Assembly: GCA_964563165.1 (NCBI GenBank)
Contig: CAZLWA010000048.1
Span: 22,844 to 86,843, forward strand
DNA from: CAZLWA01 sp964563165
Lineage (GTDB): Bacteria > CLD3 > SB21
Direction of reading: 5' to 3'
DNA: 64,000 nucleotides
The translations under genes were made by a program, and so were the position numbers. Positions 1 through 8,829 of the stretch are shown here, one piece after another. Each line of letters begins with the position of its first letter. Position 1 is the stretch's first letter. The notes beneath the pieces are model-generated. The model had not been told where the DNA came from and searched no databases. It saw only the letters and a program-made list of their open reading frames with translations.

Positions 1-1016
1 CCGCTCGCTTGGGCGGCGTTGTTGAGCAGATTGATCATGACCTGCGATATCGGACCGGGCAAACCCATAATTTTCGGGATTTTGCCAAATTCTTTATGAA
101 ATTCCACCTGATGCTTGAACTTAGCTTTCAGCAGCGCCAAGGCGCGGTCAATTTGCGCGTGCAGGTCAGTCATGACGAATTCCGCATCGTCGAGACGCGA
201 GAAGCCGCGCAAATCCTCTATGATCTCGCTCACTAGATCGCAGGAATGGTTGATAATATCCACTGCCGATTCGAAGTCGCGAAGCACATCGGCAATACTG
301 ACATCGTTCGGAATGCTTTTTTTCAGCTCATCGGTTTTTATTTTACCGGTGACGAATTTTTGAATGTTTTCCAAGAGAGTTCTTACTTCGGTCCACTCGA
401 TCTTGAGCAGTTTCGTGGAATTTCCGATGTTGTTGATAGGATTACGAATCTCGTGTGCGATGCTGCCCATGAGTTTTCCAAGCATCGACATTTTTTCGGA
501 ACGAATCAATTGCTCCTGCGCGCTCTTCAGCGATTCGTACGCCTGTTGGATCTGCTTGTTGGCAAGTTCCAGCTCCCGGCTTTGGAAATAGAAATCCACG
601 CCCCGCTTAATGATGATCCTCAGATCGTCCGCTTCGAAAGGCTTCGTCACGTATTGAAATACGCGTCCTGCGTTGATGGATTCGATAAGATCTTTTACGT
701 CCGTGTATCCGGTAAGTATGATGCGAATGCAATCCGGATTGATATTAATCGAGCGATTGAGAAACTCCGTTCCGGTCATCACCGGCATGCGTTGATCCGA
801 AACGATCAATGCGATTTCGGGAGTGGCCTGAAGAATATCCAGGGCGGCCTTTCCGCTGGATGCCGCGTGGACAATATAATCCTCACCCAGAATGCGCGAA
901 AGCACCTTCAGCACATTCTCCTCGTCATCCACGATTAAAATCTGCACTTTGGATTCAGGAACCGAAGCTTGTTCATCCAGGACTTGCTGGTCGCTCGTTG
1001 GAAGCCTTTTCAGCAT
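1..1016 (-). CDS. Response regulator receiver / histidine kinase (partial)
   Basis: Signal-transduction protein, cut by the left window edge. An N-terminal receiver domain (about residues 24-140) has the acidic pair D30-D31, phospho-acceptor D74, the LTG threonine and K125 of a VTKPF motif. A short coiled-coil linker follows, then a HisKA domain with the phospho-His H188 in a GSIAHEIRNP motif. The visible end reaches the start of the ATPase N box (an INLLNNAAQ-like stretch). A receiver placed before the kinase is typical of stand-alone response regulators that signal through a fused kinase. The start ATG at 1016 leaves a 15-25 residue lead before the receiver. No partner gene is visible. Confidence 0.9.
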   Translation of the reverse strand, partial: MLKRLPTSDQQVLDEQASVPESKVQILIVDDEENVLKVLSRILGEDYIVHAASSGKAALDILQATPEIALIVSDQRMPVMTGTEFLNRSININPDCIRIILTGYTDVKDLIESINAGRVFQYVTKPFEADDLRIIIKRGVDFYFQSRELELANKQIQQAYESLKSAQEQLIRSEKMSMLGKLMGSIAHEIRNPINNIGNSTKLLKIEWTEVRTLLENIQKFVTGKIKTDELKKSIPNDVSIADVLRDFESAVDIINHSCDLVSEIIEDLRGFSRLDDAEFVMTDLHAQIDRALALLKAKFKHQVEFHKEFGKIPKIMGLPGPISQVMINLLNNAAQAS

Positions 1017-1087
1017 GAACGGTTACACTTTTTTTTCAGGACCATGTATCTGTTAATGGTCAATACTAACAAAAACGCTCGTTTAAA

Positions 1088-1897
1088 TCAAGCATGAACT
1101 TTCCACCGCCGATGCTGCCAAAACCATTGTTCCGGATAAAGGCGTATCGCCGATTCGATTGCGGCGGTATAAGCCTGGGTAAAAGCTTTTCCCGGCTCCA
1201 GACGCTCGATCCAAAAGCGGTGGCCGTATTTCCTCTCGCGTGAGGCCAGACAGATATACCCAGGCAGATTAAATTTTTTCGCCAGAAATTCCGGCCCCGC
1301 GGCGGCAAAACAATCCCGCCCGAAGAATGTGACCGGAACGGCATTATTTCCAAAGTCCTGATCGGCCAGCAGGGCCAGGCAATATTTTTCTCTAACGCAT
1401 TGCACCAGCGCCGCGGGATCGTCGTCGTATATCACTTTCATACCTGCCCGTTCGCGCTGTTCGTTAATCAACCGATCTACCATTCTGTTCCTTTGCCTTC
1501 GGACGATCACCGCAAGCTTTATTTTTCTTTCAACCAAGACCTTACCCATCAGTTCCCAATTGCCTAAATGCGCCGAAATGAAAATAGCCCCGCCGGAAAT
1601 GTCTTTAAAAAAATCCGGCGGTAATTCCAAACGGTAATCGCCGGGTTCGCTCAGCCGGATCCGGCTCAGCAGCAGCAATTCAAAAAACGTCCGCCCCAGG
1701 TTTTGATAGGATAGATAAAGAATTTTCTTATCATGGAATTTCATGCCGCTGTGAAGTAAGTTGTCTGCCGCGACGGCTCTGCGAATCCCGGCTGCGTAAA
1801 ATAGCGCTCCGACGCATGCGCCCGCATCCGAAATCTTTGGATACGGGAACCGTGATAGAATTTTTTGGATCGCCCTGAGCCCATACTCTATGAACAT
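1088..1897 (-). CDS. Lipid A biosynthesis acyltransferase family (LpxL/HtrB-like)
   Basis: Predicted inner-membrane acyltransferase of the LpxL/LpxM family (269 residues, slightly short of the usual 300 or so), which adds a secondary acyl chain to lipid A or a related lipid. The catalytic HxxxxE motif is visible as H110-LGNW-E115. The ATG overlaps the stop of the upstream rnhA (TAATG), so the two are translationally coupled, and it closes a lipM-rnhA-acyltransferase operon. The acyl chain and exact acceptor cannot be read from the sequence. Confidence 0.85.
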   Translation of the reverse strand: MFIEYGLRAIQKILSRFPYPKISDAGACVGALFYAAGIRRAVAADNLLHSGMKFHDKKILYLSYQNLGRTFFELLLLSRIRLSEPGDYRLELPPDFFKDISGGAIFISAHLGNWELMGKVLVERKIKLAVIVRRQRNRMVDRLINEQRERAGMKVIYDDDPAALVQCVREKYCLALLADQDFGNNAVPVTFFGRDCFAAAGPEFLAKKFNLPGYICLASRERKYGHRFWIERLEPGKAFTQAYTAAIESAIRLYPEQWFWQHRRWKVHA

Positions 1898-2349
1898 TAC
1901 TTTTGCCCCAGCGCCTGTTGCGCCAATGCGTCTACGCGCTCATTCCAGTGCACCCCGGCGTGGCCTTTCACTTTTTCAAAGCGGATGTCGTGCCTCCGGC
2001 ATTGCTCCAGGATCATTTGCCAAAGCGTTTGATTCTTAACCGGTTTTTTATCTTTCGTGCGCCAACCGCTGCGCTGCCAGCGGTCGATCCAGTTTTGATT
2101 GAACGCGTTGACAATATACGCGCTATCGGAATGAAGCGTCACGCTGCATTTTTTCTTCAAACATTTCAAGGCCTCCGCCACCGCACTGAGTTCCATCCGA
2201 TTGTTGGTCGTGTTCTCTTCCACGCCGGAGATTTCTTTGACCGTTTGCTCTCCTCCGGATTCGAAGAGGAGAACGGCTGCCCACGAACCTTGCCCGGGAT
2301 TTCCTTTGCAGGCCCCGTCGGTATAAATGGTTACATGCGGAGAATTCAT
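1897..2349 (-). CDS. rnhA: Ribonuclease HI
   Basis: Type 1 RNase H (150 residues, the normal size), which cleaves the RNA strand of RNA-DNA hybrids in the cytoplasm. The YTDGACKGNPG signature is present. The four catalytic acids are D11, E53, D75 and D140, and the helper His lies in KGHAG. The basic handle region with conserved Trp residues is intact. The gene overlaps lipM by four bases (ATGA) and the acyltransferase by one base, indicating translational coupling in a three-gene operon. Confidence 0.97.
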   Translation of the reverse strand: MNSPHVTIYTDGACKGNPGQGSWAAVLLFESGGEQTVKEISGVEENTTNNRMELSAVAEALKCLKKKCSVTLHSDSAYIVNAFNQNWIDRWQRSGWRTKDKKPVKNQTLWQMILEQCRRHDIRFEKVKGHAGVHWNERVDALAQQALGQK

Positions 2350-3143
2350 TTCTGTGTCCCTTTTCCCGCAGACGCCGGGATCAATGAAGTGCCGGAGCTT
2401 GCGGCATTGTGCGGTTCAATTTCGGGTTCGGTAAATTCGATTGCAAATTGCTCGGCGAAAGCCTCTTTCAGAGCGGCCTTTAGCGATTCGACTTCAAGGG
2501 TCTTGATTTGATCGGTTTCAATTGTTTTTCTATCGAGCGTTTCCCTCAGGCGCTGTTTATCTTCTTCGGCGAGGTTCAAAAACTCCGGCAGCCGGCGATG
2601 GTTCGATCCGATCAGAATGGAACCGTGTTGTAACACCGCGCCGGCAAAACGCCTTTGGGCGCTGCCGACGAGTTTTTTACCGGCTACCTGGATTTCATGC
2701 CTGGCCGAACTCGTAAAACAGGCCATGGAAGATGCCTGTTGATAAACATTTCGGAAATCCGCCTGCGTGGCCGTCATGTCCGCGGGAATACCCAGCTTAC
2801 GCAGGCCCGCCGTAAGCGCCCGGCCTATCTGACGATGGACATCCTCGATGCTTCCTCCTCCATCGCCGCCAAAAATCACGCTGTAAGTCAGCTCCTCCGC
2901 ATGAAGAATGGCCCGCCCGCCGGTCGGACGGCGAACCACGTCCACGCATTGGGCCAGGCATCTATCCATGTCAATGTCGGTCAGCGTTTGGTTTTTACCT
3001 AGTGAAATACAAAAAGGTTTCCACTGGAAAAAACGGAGCGTCGGCAACGACCTGCCGGAAGCGGCCTCGCGGGCAAGCTCTTCGTCCAGGTTCATATTAA
3101 AAGAGCCGGAATTGAATCCCGTATCCAGGTATAGCCATTTCAT
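2346..3143 (-). CDS. lipM: Octanoyltransferase LipM / lipoate-protein ligase family
   Basis: Member of the biotin/lipoate protein ligase fold (265 residues), predicted to transfer octanoyl groups to lipoyl domains in lipoate synthesis. The RRPTGGRA nucleotide/lipoyl-binding signature is at residues 71-78 and the conserved Lys lies in GKKLVGSAQRR (about 155-165). Cys142 in an ACFTS context matches the acyl-thioester cysteine of LipM octanoyltransferases, which ATP-dependent LplA ligases lack, so LipM is the better call. The last 25 or so residues are low-complexity. First gene of the lipM-rnhA-acyltransferase operon, divergent from pgsA. Confidence 0.85.
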   Translation of the reverse strand: MKWLYLDTGFNSGSFNMNLDEELAREAASGRSLPTLRFFQWKPFCISLGKNQTLTDIDMDRCLAQCVDVVRRPTGGRAILHAEELTYSVIFGGDGGGSIEDVHRQIGRALTAGLRKLGIPADMTATQADFRNVYQQASSMACFTSSARHEIQVAGKKLVGSAQRRFAGAVLQHGSILIGSNHRRLPEFLNLAEEDKQRLRETLDRKTIETDQIKTLEVESLKAALKEAFAEQFAIEFTEPEIEPHNAASSGTSLIPASAGKGTQK

Positions 3144-3280
3144 TCGTACTGAAGTATTTAAAGAGGAAAAAACTTGCCTTAAAAAAATTTTATTTATACC
3201 TTTCGCACAGGAATAATATAAATATAGAAAAGCGCTTTTTTTATTACAAGCTATTTCAGTCGTACTTGAGAAATGCTCTT

Positions 3281-3895
3281 ATGAAGTTCATTCCCAACGT
3301 GCTTACGGTTTTGCGGATTCTGGTCACACCGTTGTTCGTTTTCGCTTTACTCGAAGACGGCTGGCAGGTCTATGCCGTGGTGATTTTTTTAGTGGCTTCG
3401 TTGACCGATTGGTATGACGGCTACCTGGCACGCAAGTACGGCTATTCTTCCGATTGGGGAAAATTTCTGGATCCTCTGGCGGATAAAATTTTAGTGCTCG
3501 CCGCGTTTTTTTCTTTTGCGTATTTAGGCGTCGTGAAGCTGTGGATGGTGATGGTCATTGTCACGCGCGATTTTATCATCACGGGCTTACGCTCGTACGC
3601 GATGAGTAAAGACAGACCGATGATCACCAACCTGATCGCCAAACTTAAAACCGCGACGCAAATGACCATGATCGTCTTGATCCTGATCGTCATCGCACTG
3701 CAATCCATACTGGCGCAATTTGCCCTCAGTGTCAGCGCCCATATCGAACAAACGGTTTCCATCGTCATGAAATATAATGTGATCTATTCCGGCATGCTCA
3801 TCGTGACCCTGTTGACGACGCTTTCCGGCTGTATCTATCTGTATCAAAACCGGGAAAGCCTGCGCCAGCTGAGCAATTTTATTCAATTCAAATAA
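3281..3895 (+). CDS. pgsA: CDP-diacylglycerol--glycerol-3-phosphate 3-phosphatidyltransferase
   Basis: Integral membrane enzyme that makes phosphatidylglycerol phosphate from CDP-diacylglycerol and glycerol 3-phosphate. The CDP-alcohol phosphotransferase motif DG-x2-AR-x8-G-x3-D-x3-D is intact near residues 47-70. Several hydrophobic segments follow. The ATG at 3281 is preferred to an in-frame TTG at 3266 because it gives the family-typical start MKFIPNVLTVLRI. The next gene, pgpA, encodes the phosphatase of the following step, and the two form a phosphatidylglycerol unit. Confidence 0.93.
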   Translation: MKFIPNVLTVLRILVTPLFVFALLEDGWQVYAVVIFLVASLTDWYDGYLARKYGYSSDWGKFLDPLADKILVLAAFFSFAYLGVVKLWMVMVIVTRDFIITGLRSYAMSKDRPMITNLIAKLKTATQMTMIVLILIVIALQSILAQFALSVSAHIEQTVSIVMKYNVIYSGMLIVTLLTTLSGCIYLYQNRESLRQLSNFIQFK

Positions 3896-3921
3896 ATTCC
3901 TTCCTCTCGCCGGCACCGGCC

Positions 3922-4404
3922 ATGACCATTCACCGCATGACGACATTAGCAAAAATAATTGCGACCGGTTTCGGCACGGGTTATTTTCCGATAGCTCCGG
4001 GCACGGCGGGAAGCGTGTTGGCGTTAATGCTCTATCAGTTATTTTTTCCGCCACAGCCTTCGCTGTTGATTCACGCCATTTTTTTTCTTATAATAGCCGC
4101 GGTTTTTTTCGCGGGTGTTTGGGCCGCGGGCCGTGCGGAACAAATTTACGGCCACGATCCAGCCTGCGTCGTGATTGACGAAGTCGTGGGCATGTGGCTT
4201 ACGATCGTTTTTCTGCCCAAGACTTGGCTTTGGATGGCCGTCGGACTAGTTCTTTTCCGCATTCTGGATATTACAAAATGGCTCGGCGCCAACCGTGCAC
4301 AGAACCTTCGGGGCGGTTGGGGTGTCATGACGGATGATGTGATCTCCGGAATATGGGGAAACTTAATGATACAAGTTTTTCTGCGCGTGCGTGAGTCTTA
4401 TTAA
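3922..4404 (+). CDS. pgpA: Phosphatidylglycerophosphatase A
   Basis: Membrane phosphatase that converts phosphatidylglycerol phosphate to phosphatidylglycerol, the step after PgsA. It has 160 residues with the PgpA hallmarks: an N-terminal GTG-x5-PGT-x-GS motif and the acidic VIDEVVGMW motif in the centre, plus several membrane segments. It lies 26 bases behind pgsA and 23 bases ahead of sucD. An alternative start at 3937 (MTTLAK) would remove five residues; neither has a strong ribosome binding site. Confidence 0.93.
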   Translation: MTIHRMTTLAKIIATGFGTGYFPIAPGTAGSVLALMLYQLFFPPQPSLLIHAIFFLIIAAVFFAGVWAAGRAEQIYGHDPACVVIDEVVGMWLTIVFLPKTWLWMAVGLVLFRILDITKWLGANRAQNLRGGWGVMTDDVISGIWGNLMIQVFLRVRESY

Positions 4405-4427
4405 TCTTACAATTAGGAGAACCTTCG

Positions 4428-5498
4428 ATGAGTATTCTGGTAGGTAGAAAAACACGCCTGGTCGTGCAGGGCATAACCGGAAAAGAGGGCACATTTCACA
4501 CCAGTCAGATGACGGAATACGGACCGTACGTTGTTGCCGGCGTAACGCCGGGTAAAGGCGGTTTGAAGTATAAAGGCAATGAGACGGACAAACTGAAATA
4601 TGAAGTTCCGGTGTTCAATACCGTTGCCGATGCGGTCAGATCCGTCAAGGCCAATACGTCGGTGATCTTTGTACCTCCGGCGTTCGCGGCGGATGCGATC
4701 ATCGAAGCGGCGGAAGCCGGCATCAAGGTGATCATTTGCATCACGGAAGGAATTCCGGCCAGCGACATGGTACGCGCTTATGATTATATCAAAGATAAAG
4801 ACTGCCATTTGGTCGGCCCCAATTGCCCCGGCGTCATCTCCCCCGGCAAATGCAAAGTCGGCATCATGCCGGCCTTCATTCACAGAGCCGGCCATGTCGG
4901 TGTCATTTCGCGTTCAGGAACGCTAACGTATGAAGCGGTGGGTCAATTGACGGCGCTGCGCATCGGGCAATCCACGTGCCTCGGTATCGGCGGCGATCCC
5001 GTGATCGGAACGCGGTTTGTGGACGCCTTTAAGCTATTTGCGGAGGATGAGGACACGCACGGTATCGTCATGATCGGCGAGATAGGCGGAACGGCAGAAG
5101 AAGAAGGAGCGGCGTGGGTGAAAAAAAATTATAAGAAACCGGTGGTTGCATTTATCGCGGGTCAAACGGCGCCTCCGGGAAGGCGTATGGGTCATGCCGG
5201 TGCGATCATCAGCGGCGGCAAAGGCACGGCGGAAGAAAAAATGAAAGCATTAAAAGCGGCTGGTATTCACGTGGTGAAAAGCCCGGCGGATATCGGCGTT
5301 ACGATGGCGCAGGCGCTCGGAATTAAAATCAAGAAGAAAAAAGAAAAAGCGGAGAAACCGTCAGCCGAAAAACCGAAGAAGCATACCCCAGAGAAGAAAA
5401 AACATAAAAACAAAAAAAAGAAGGATAGGAAGAGAAATAAGAAGAAAGCTAAGAAGAGGAATAAAAAGAAGAGCAAGAAAAAAAATAAGAAGAAATAG
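4428..5498 (+). CDS. sucD: Succinyl-CoA synthetase alpha subunit with Lys-rich tail
   Basis: Alpha subunit of the citric-acid-cycle enzyme that interconverts succinyl-CoA and succinate with nucleotide phosphorylation. The CoA-binding Rossmann domain (residues 5-100) and ligase domain are complete. The phospho-His is near residue 255 in [14 protein letters not shown] good ribosome binding site (AGGAG) sits eight bases before the ATG. The protein is 356 residues against about 290 normally: the last 57 residues form an extension with about 33 lysines and a few Arg, Asn and Pro. The beta subunit gene is not nearby. The tail reads in frame to a stop and the core is undamaged, so it looks real rather than a frameshift. 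Confidence 0.95.
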   Translation: MSILVGRKTRLVVQGITGKEGTFHTSQMTEYGPYVVAGVTPGKGGLKYKGNETDKLKYEVPVFNTVADAVRSVKANTSVIFVPPAFAADAIIEAAEAGIKVIICITEGIPASDMVRAYDYIKDKDCHLVGPNCPGVISPGKCKVGIMPAFIHRAGHVGVISRSGTLTYEAVGQLTALRIGQSTCLGIGGDPVIGTRFVDAFKLFAEDEDTHGIVMIGEIGGTAEEEGAAWVKKNYKKPVVAFIAGQTAPPGRRMGHAGAIISGGKGTAEEKMKALKAAGIHVVKSPADIGVTMAQALGIKIKKKKEKAEKPSAEKPKKHTPEKKKHKNKKKKDRKRNKKKAKKRNKKKSKKKNKKK

Positions 5499-5525
5499 TT
5501 TATTACCCGAGGTTACCGGTTTTCT

Positions 5526-5969
5526 TCAGCGTTTTTTTATTTTTTCAAGGTGCCTCATTAAGGCTTCGACCCCAAGCACATATACGTCCGTCCCAAACCC
5601 GGAAATCTGCCCGATACACGCCGGTGCGATCATAGAATGCTTGCGGAATTCTTCCCTGGCATAAATATTCGAAAGATGAACTTCCACAACCGGAATTGGA
5701 ATACCCGCGACGGCGTCGCGCAACGCGATCGAATAATGCGAGTAGGCGCCCGGATTGAAAACCACTCCGTCATACTTCTTTCGCGCCCCGTGCAGAAAAT
5801 TGACCAGCTCACCTTCGACATTCGACTGTTTGAGATCCAAATGGTTTTTGGAAAATGTTTTTTTCAATTTTCTCGCCAAATCGTCGGGCGTTTCATTTCC
5901 ATAAACTTCGGGCTCGCGCTCGCCGAGTAAATTCAAATTGGGTCCGTTGAGAATGAGAATGCGTAACAT
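5526..5969 (-). CDS. aroQ: 3-dehydroquinate dehydratase, type II
   Basis: Type II dehydroquinase of the shikimate pathway (147 residues), which removes water from 3-dehydroquinate. Family landmarks are the N-terminal ILNGPNLNLLGEREP, the catalytic Tyr within an EVYG context, the NPGAYSHYS loop, and the VEVHLSNIYAREEFR segment with the active-site His. It is convergent with sucD across only 27 bases, with no clear terminator between them. No other aromatic biosynthesis genes are nearby. Confidence 0.96.
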   Translation of the reverse strand: MLRILILNGPNLNLLGEREPEVYGNETPDDLARKLKKTFSKNHLDLKQSNVEGELVNFLHGARKKYDGVVFNPGAYSHYSIALRDAVAGIPIPVVEVHLSNIYAREEFRKHSMIAPACIGQISGFGTDVYVLGVEALMRHLEKIKKR

Positions 5970-6059
5970 AGAAACTTTTCCGGCTTATTTCGATTAGTGT
6001 ACCCTATTGGACCAAATATATCAATAGATTTTTGTTCGGCTGATGCACATAATAACCGT

Positions 6060-6088
6060 TTGCACGGTTCTATAAATGCTCTTACATT
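6060..6088 (+). promoter_or_regulatory. Putative sigma-70-type promoter of tRNA-Sec
   Basis: A TTGCAC hexamer at 6060-6065 and a TACATT hexamer at 6083-6088 are separated by 17 bases. This would place the transcription start about five bases before the mature tRNA end. Inferred by eye from spacing only. Confidence 0.4.
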
Positions 6089-6099
6089 CAATCGTATTG

Positions 6100-6196
6100 G
6101 GGGGTATTTGATTGTCTGGTGACGTCCACGGTCTTCAAAACCGTTGTGTCCCGCCTTCGGGCGGGACAGGTTGGGTTCGACTCCCACATACTCCCG
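6100..6196 (+). tRNA. selC: tRNA-Sec (anticodon TCA)
   Basis: Selenocysteine tRNA that reads UGA. The 8-bp acceptor stem pairs 6100-6107 with 6188-6195 (one G-U), longer than the 7 bp of ordinary tRNAs. The anticodon stem is ACGGT/ACCGT with the loop CTTCAAA, giving TCA at 6135-6137. The variable arm is very long: a 9-bp perfect stem 6147-6155/6160-6168 capped by TTCG. The T loop is TTCGACT. CCA is not encoded. These features together separate it from Ser tRNA. No selA, selB, selD or UGA-containing gene was seen in this window, so the users of this tRNA lie elsewhere. Confidence 0.93.
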
Positions 6197-6203
6197 CAAA
6201 AAA

Positions 6204-6234
6204 ACAAAAGCCCTGAACGTATCAGGGCCTTTGT
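6204..6234 (+). terminator. Rho-independent terminator after tRNA-Sec
   Basis: A 13-bp stem with one mismatch (6204-6216 with 6222-6234), a five-base loop and a T-rich 3' arm, starting eight bases after the tRNA. Confidence 0.6.
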
Positions 6235-6338
6235 TGTGACAAAGCCCGGCCTGTCAACCGGTTTCAGTAATCCTCGCTGCAAACGACGGCACGTCCGCAT
6301 CGAAGCTTCGCAGCAATCTCTTCTATATATACACTGAG

Positions 6339-7421
6339 TTATCCTTCCCGGCCTGTGTAAATATTTTTTGCGGTGTGCAATAACCGCAGCAGATCAATGC
6401 TCATAATGTAAAACCCTTTACCGGAATGCGTATGGATATTCCACCCGTACCCAAAGCCGATCGAACTGTTAAATCCGTAGGCGATCAAACCTACTCCGAC
6501 TTCAATCGTGTGCGTGGGATCAAAATCAACGAACGACACATTGATGCCCAGTGAAAAATTTTTCCACAGTTTTTCAGATTTCGCGGCTCCGCTGAAACAG
6601 CTGTAAAGCAGCGAAGCGCCGGCTGCCGGCTTAAAATTCGAACTCCCCGCTCCCGTATTTGAATGCCCGGCCCGTTTGATAAAGCCCAGGGACGGCCGCA
6701 ATTCAACGTTCCATCCCACCGGTTCGATCCGGAAATAATTGATCAGCTGCCGCGAGGAGTTCCTGCTGGTGGCTTCAACGACTATCTTAACCTGGTCGCC
6801 TTCGCTCAGATTTTCCCCGGTTAAATTGATCTCAACGTCCACGACGTCATCCACGACATCACCTTTCGAATTCACGGAAAGCGACCGCGTTTTGCTGCGC
6901 GTGCAATAGCCGCTGTCGGATTGCATAGACTGGAAATAGTTCGGGATTTCGAGTGGATATTGTTTTCCGCTGCCAAGGATGACCGTACCCCGGACTCCGA
7001 TGGTCATAGCCGCAAGGCCGGCCTGGATCTCGGCCAGTTCCGCAAGCGCAGCTTTCAACGGTTCGGCATATTTATCCAGTATTTTTTGCGAATCCGATTT
7101 GTCCCCCAGGCGGCTTAGATTATCGTCACGCTCTTTCTGAAGGACGCCGATGTATGAATTGAGGACACGCATTTTATTTTGAATGGAATCCAGGTTGCCT
7201 GAAGTCATCCCTTCCCGCATCAACCCCTTCAAAAAAACAATCCGGATATTCGTGGAAGGGGCTGTGGGTGTGATCAGGCGGTCGATCTTATTGTCAACCG
7301 ATCCGTTCTCAAAACGCCGGCTCATCGTAGTAAAGAAAATGGGATTCAATTTATCGATCTGAGAAAATAACGACGAAGAAAAGCCGGCCGTGAAAACCAT
7401 AAATAGGATTACGCGTTTCAT
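6339..7421 (-). CDS. Secreted protein of unknown function, possible outer-membrane
   Basis: 360 residues with a clear signal peptide (MKRVILFMVFTAGFSSSLFSQ). The mature part begins with a helical, partly coiled-coil segment (about residues 60-140). A beta-rich middle follows, and a C-terminal third (about 245-355) of alternating hydrophobic, Gly-rich strands could be a small barrel or sandwich. I do not recognise the family. It follows the PorV-like gene on the same strand at a short distance, so a shared envelope role is plausible. Confidence 0.7.
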   Translation of the reverse strand: MKRVILFMVFTAGFSSSLFSQIDKLNPIFFTTMSRRFENGSVDNKIDRLITPTAPSTNIRIVFLKGLMREGMTSGNLDSIQNKMRVLNSYIGVLQKERDDNLSRLGDKSDSQKILDKYAEPLKAALAELAEIQAGLAAMTIGVRGTVILGSGKQYPLEIPNYFQSMQSDSGYCTRSKTRSLSVNSKGDVVDDVVDVEINLTGENLSEGDQVKIVVEATSRNSSRQLINYFRIEPVGWNVELRPSLGFIKRAGHSNTGAGSSNFKPAAGASLLYSCFSGAAKSEKLWKNFSLGINVSFVDFDPTHTIEVGVGLIAYGFNSSIGFGYGWNIHTHSGKGFYIMSIDLLRLLHTAKNIYTGREG

Positions 7422-7484
7422 AGATTTATCCGTTTTGAGTCCAAGGAATAAGTAACTGAAAAAAATCGGTTAAAGCGTTTCTCA

Positions 7485-8669
7485 CTAGAAATAAATGATC
7501 GTTGATACGCTGACTGTTATATAGGAAAGCTTCCGGTTATCGGGCACAAAATCATCTTTGACCTCAAAAGCCTTTCTCGTAACAGCGAGATCGAGCGCGA
7601 ATTTCTTGAAAATATATCCCGTACCCACAGAGATCGCGGTTCCCGTCACCTGGGAAGAATAATTACCGCTGCCGTCGGTGTCCGCAAAAAGAGTCGGAAC
7701 GGTTTTAAATCCGGCACGGATAGGGATCGCGCCGCTTTCCGAGACGATCAGGTATTCCGCTCCGATTCGGATCGCGCTCAGGTTTTTCTTGCTCGCGCTG
7801 AAGTTGAACTTAGTACCTGGGGGATCGTTATTATCGCTAACTTTTTCCACTTTGCTTTTGCCAAAAGCTCGGATATCATAATCAACCGCTACGATAAGAT
7901 TTTCTCCGACACGGTAGGAAGCGCCAATACCGATCATCGTTGGAAGACTCCATTCCCATTTATAGTTATTCGCATCACTGCCGTCGGTAAAATTCCATTT
8001 GTCCGTCATCGTGAACCCCGATCGGTATGACGCACCGATACGCAATTGCGAGAATTCAGCAAGGGCGCCGGCCTGAAAATTAAATCCCGACCAATCATCT
8101 TTGTAGCTGAAAGAGCCCGCGCCGGCCCCGGCTATATCATTGTAGTTATACTTAGAGCTGCCGGTCCAAATATTTGCTGATGCGCCGAGTGAGAGCTGCG
8201 GGATGATTTTATATGCCAGGCCGGGTGAAATCGTGTTGACGCCGCCCGTTTGTTTTTCCTTAAAAACACCTGCCTGGTCTGAAAACAGAGGAATGTCGAT
8301 CTGATTTTGGAAAGCTACTGCGGCGGTCAGTCTTTGGCCTCCGAGATCGAAAGGATACGCGATACTTCCAAAATTAAAACTGAAATGGTTATTGGTGCTG
8401 CTGAAGTTCGACGCCGGCGTGGTGGAGTACTTATATGTATCAAATGACTGTCTCACAACAAAGGATGCTTCCGGCCGCTCCAATTGAGTCAGACCGGCGG
8501 GATTCCATGATAGCGCGGTCGCATCATCGGCAACGCCGATAAATGCTCCGCCCATTCCTTCCGCTCTCGCACCCGCACCGAGAATGTCCAGCGACCTCAA
8601 TTGTCCCCATGCCGTGCAAGTGAGGAACACAAACATAATTCCTGCTGCTGCCAATCTTCTTGTAATCAT
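7485..8669 (-). CDS. PorV/FadL-like outer-membrane beta-barrel protein
   Basis: About 394 residues with a signal peptide ending near AWG. The mature start, LDILGAGARAEGMGGAFIGV followed by DDATALSWNPAGL, is the hallmark of the PorV/PorQ and FadL/UPF0164 barrel families. The rest is a run of amphipathic strands and the protein ends in a hydrophobic/aromatic residue pattern typical of barrels. The ATG at 8669 is chosen because AGGAG lies eight bases upstream; an in-frame GTG at 8678 overlaps that site. Role: outer-membrane transport or secretion-related channel, substrate unknown. Confidence 0.85.
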   Translation of the reverse strand: MITRRLAAAGIMFVFLTCTAWGQLRSLDILGAGARAEGMGGAFIGVADDATALSWNPAGLTQLERPEASFVVRQSFDTYKYSTTPASNFSSTNNHFSFNFGSIAYPFDLGGQRLTAAVAFQNQIDIPLFSDQAGVFKEKQTGGVNTISPGLAYKIIPQLSLGASANIWTGSSKYNYNDIAGAGAGSFSYKDDWSGFNFQAGALAEFSQLRIGASYRSGFTMTDKWNFTDGSDANNYKWEWSLPTMIGIGASYRVGENLIVAVDYDIRAFGKSKVEKVSDNNDPPGTKFNFSASKKNLSAIRIGAEYLIVSESGAIPIRAGFKTVPTLFADTDGSGNYSSQVTGTAISVGTGYIFKKFALDLAVTRKAFEVKDDFVPDNRKLSYITVSVSTIIYF

Positions 8670-8829
8670 GACTCTCACTCCTGAGTTAGTTAATACCTTC
8701 GATTTTTTAAAAAGGAAAGATCATTTATCAATATGCATGGTCCGCAAAGCGATGGCCGCAGCCATTTAATATAAGGAACGGTCAAGGCAAGCGAAATGAC
8801 TTTCGTCAGCCCATGAGCCCATCGGGCTC

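Noticed and set aside
246..938. 230-residue plus-strand open frame
   Set aside because: It lies entirely over the receiver/histidine kinase gene on the other strand, whose domains and catalytic residues are clear.
8812..8828. Terminator hairpin GAGCCC/GGGCTC after the CsgG-like gene
   Set aside because: Only six pairs and no T run on the minus strand.
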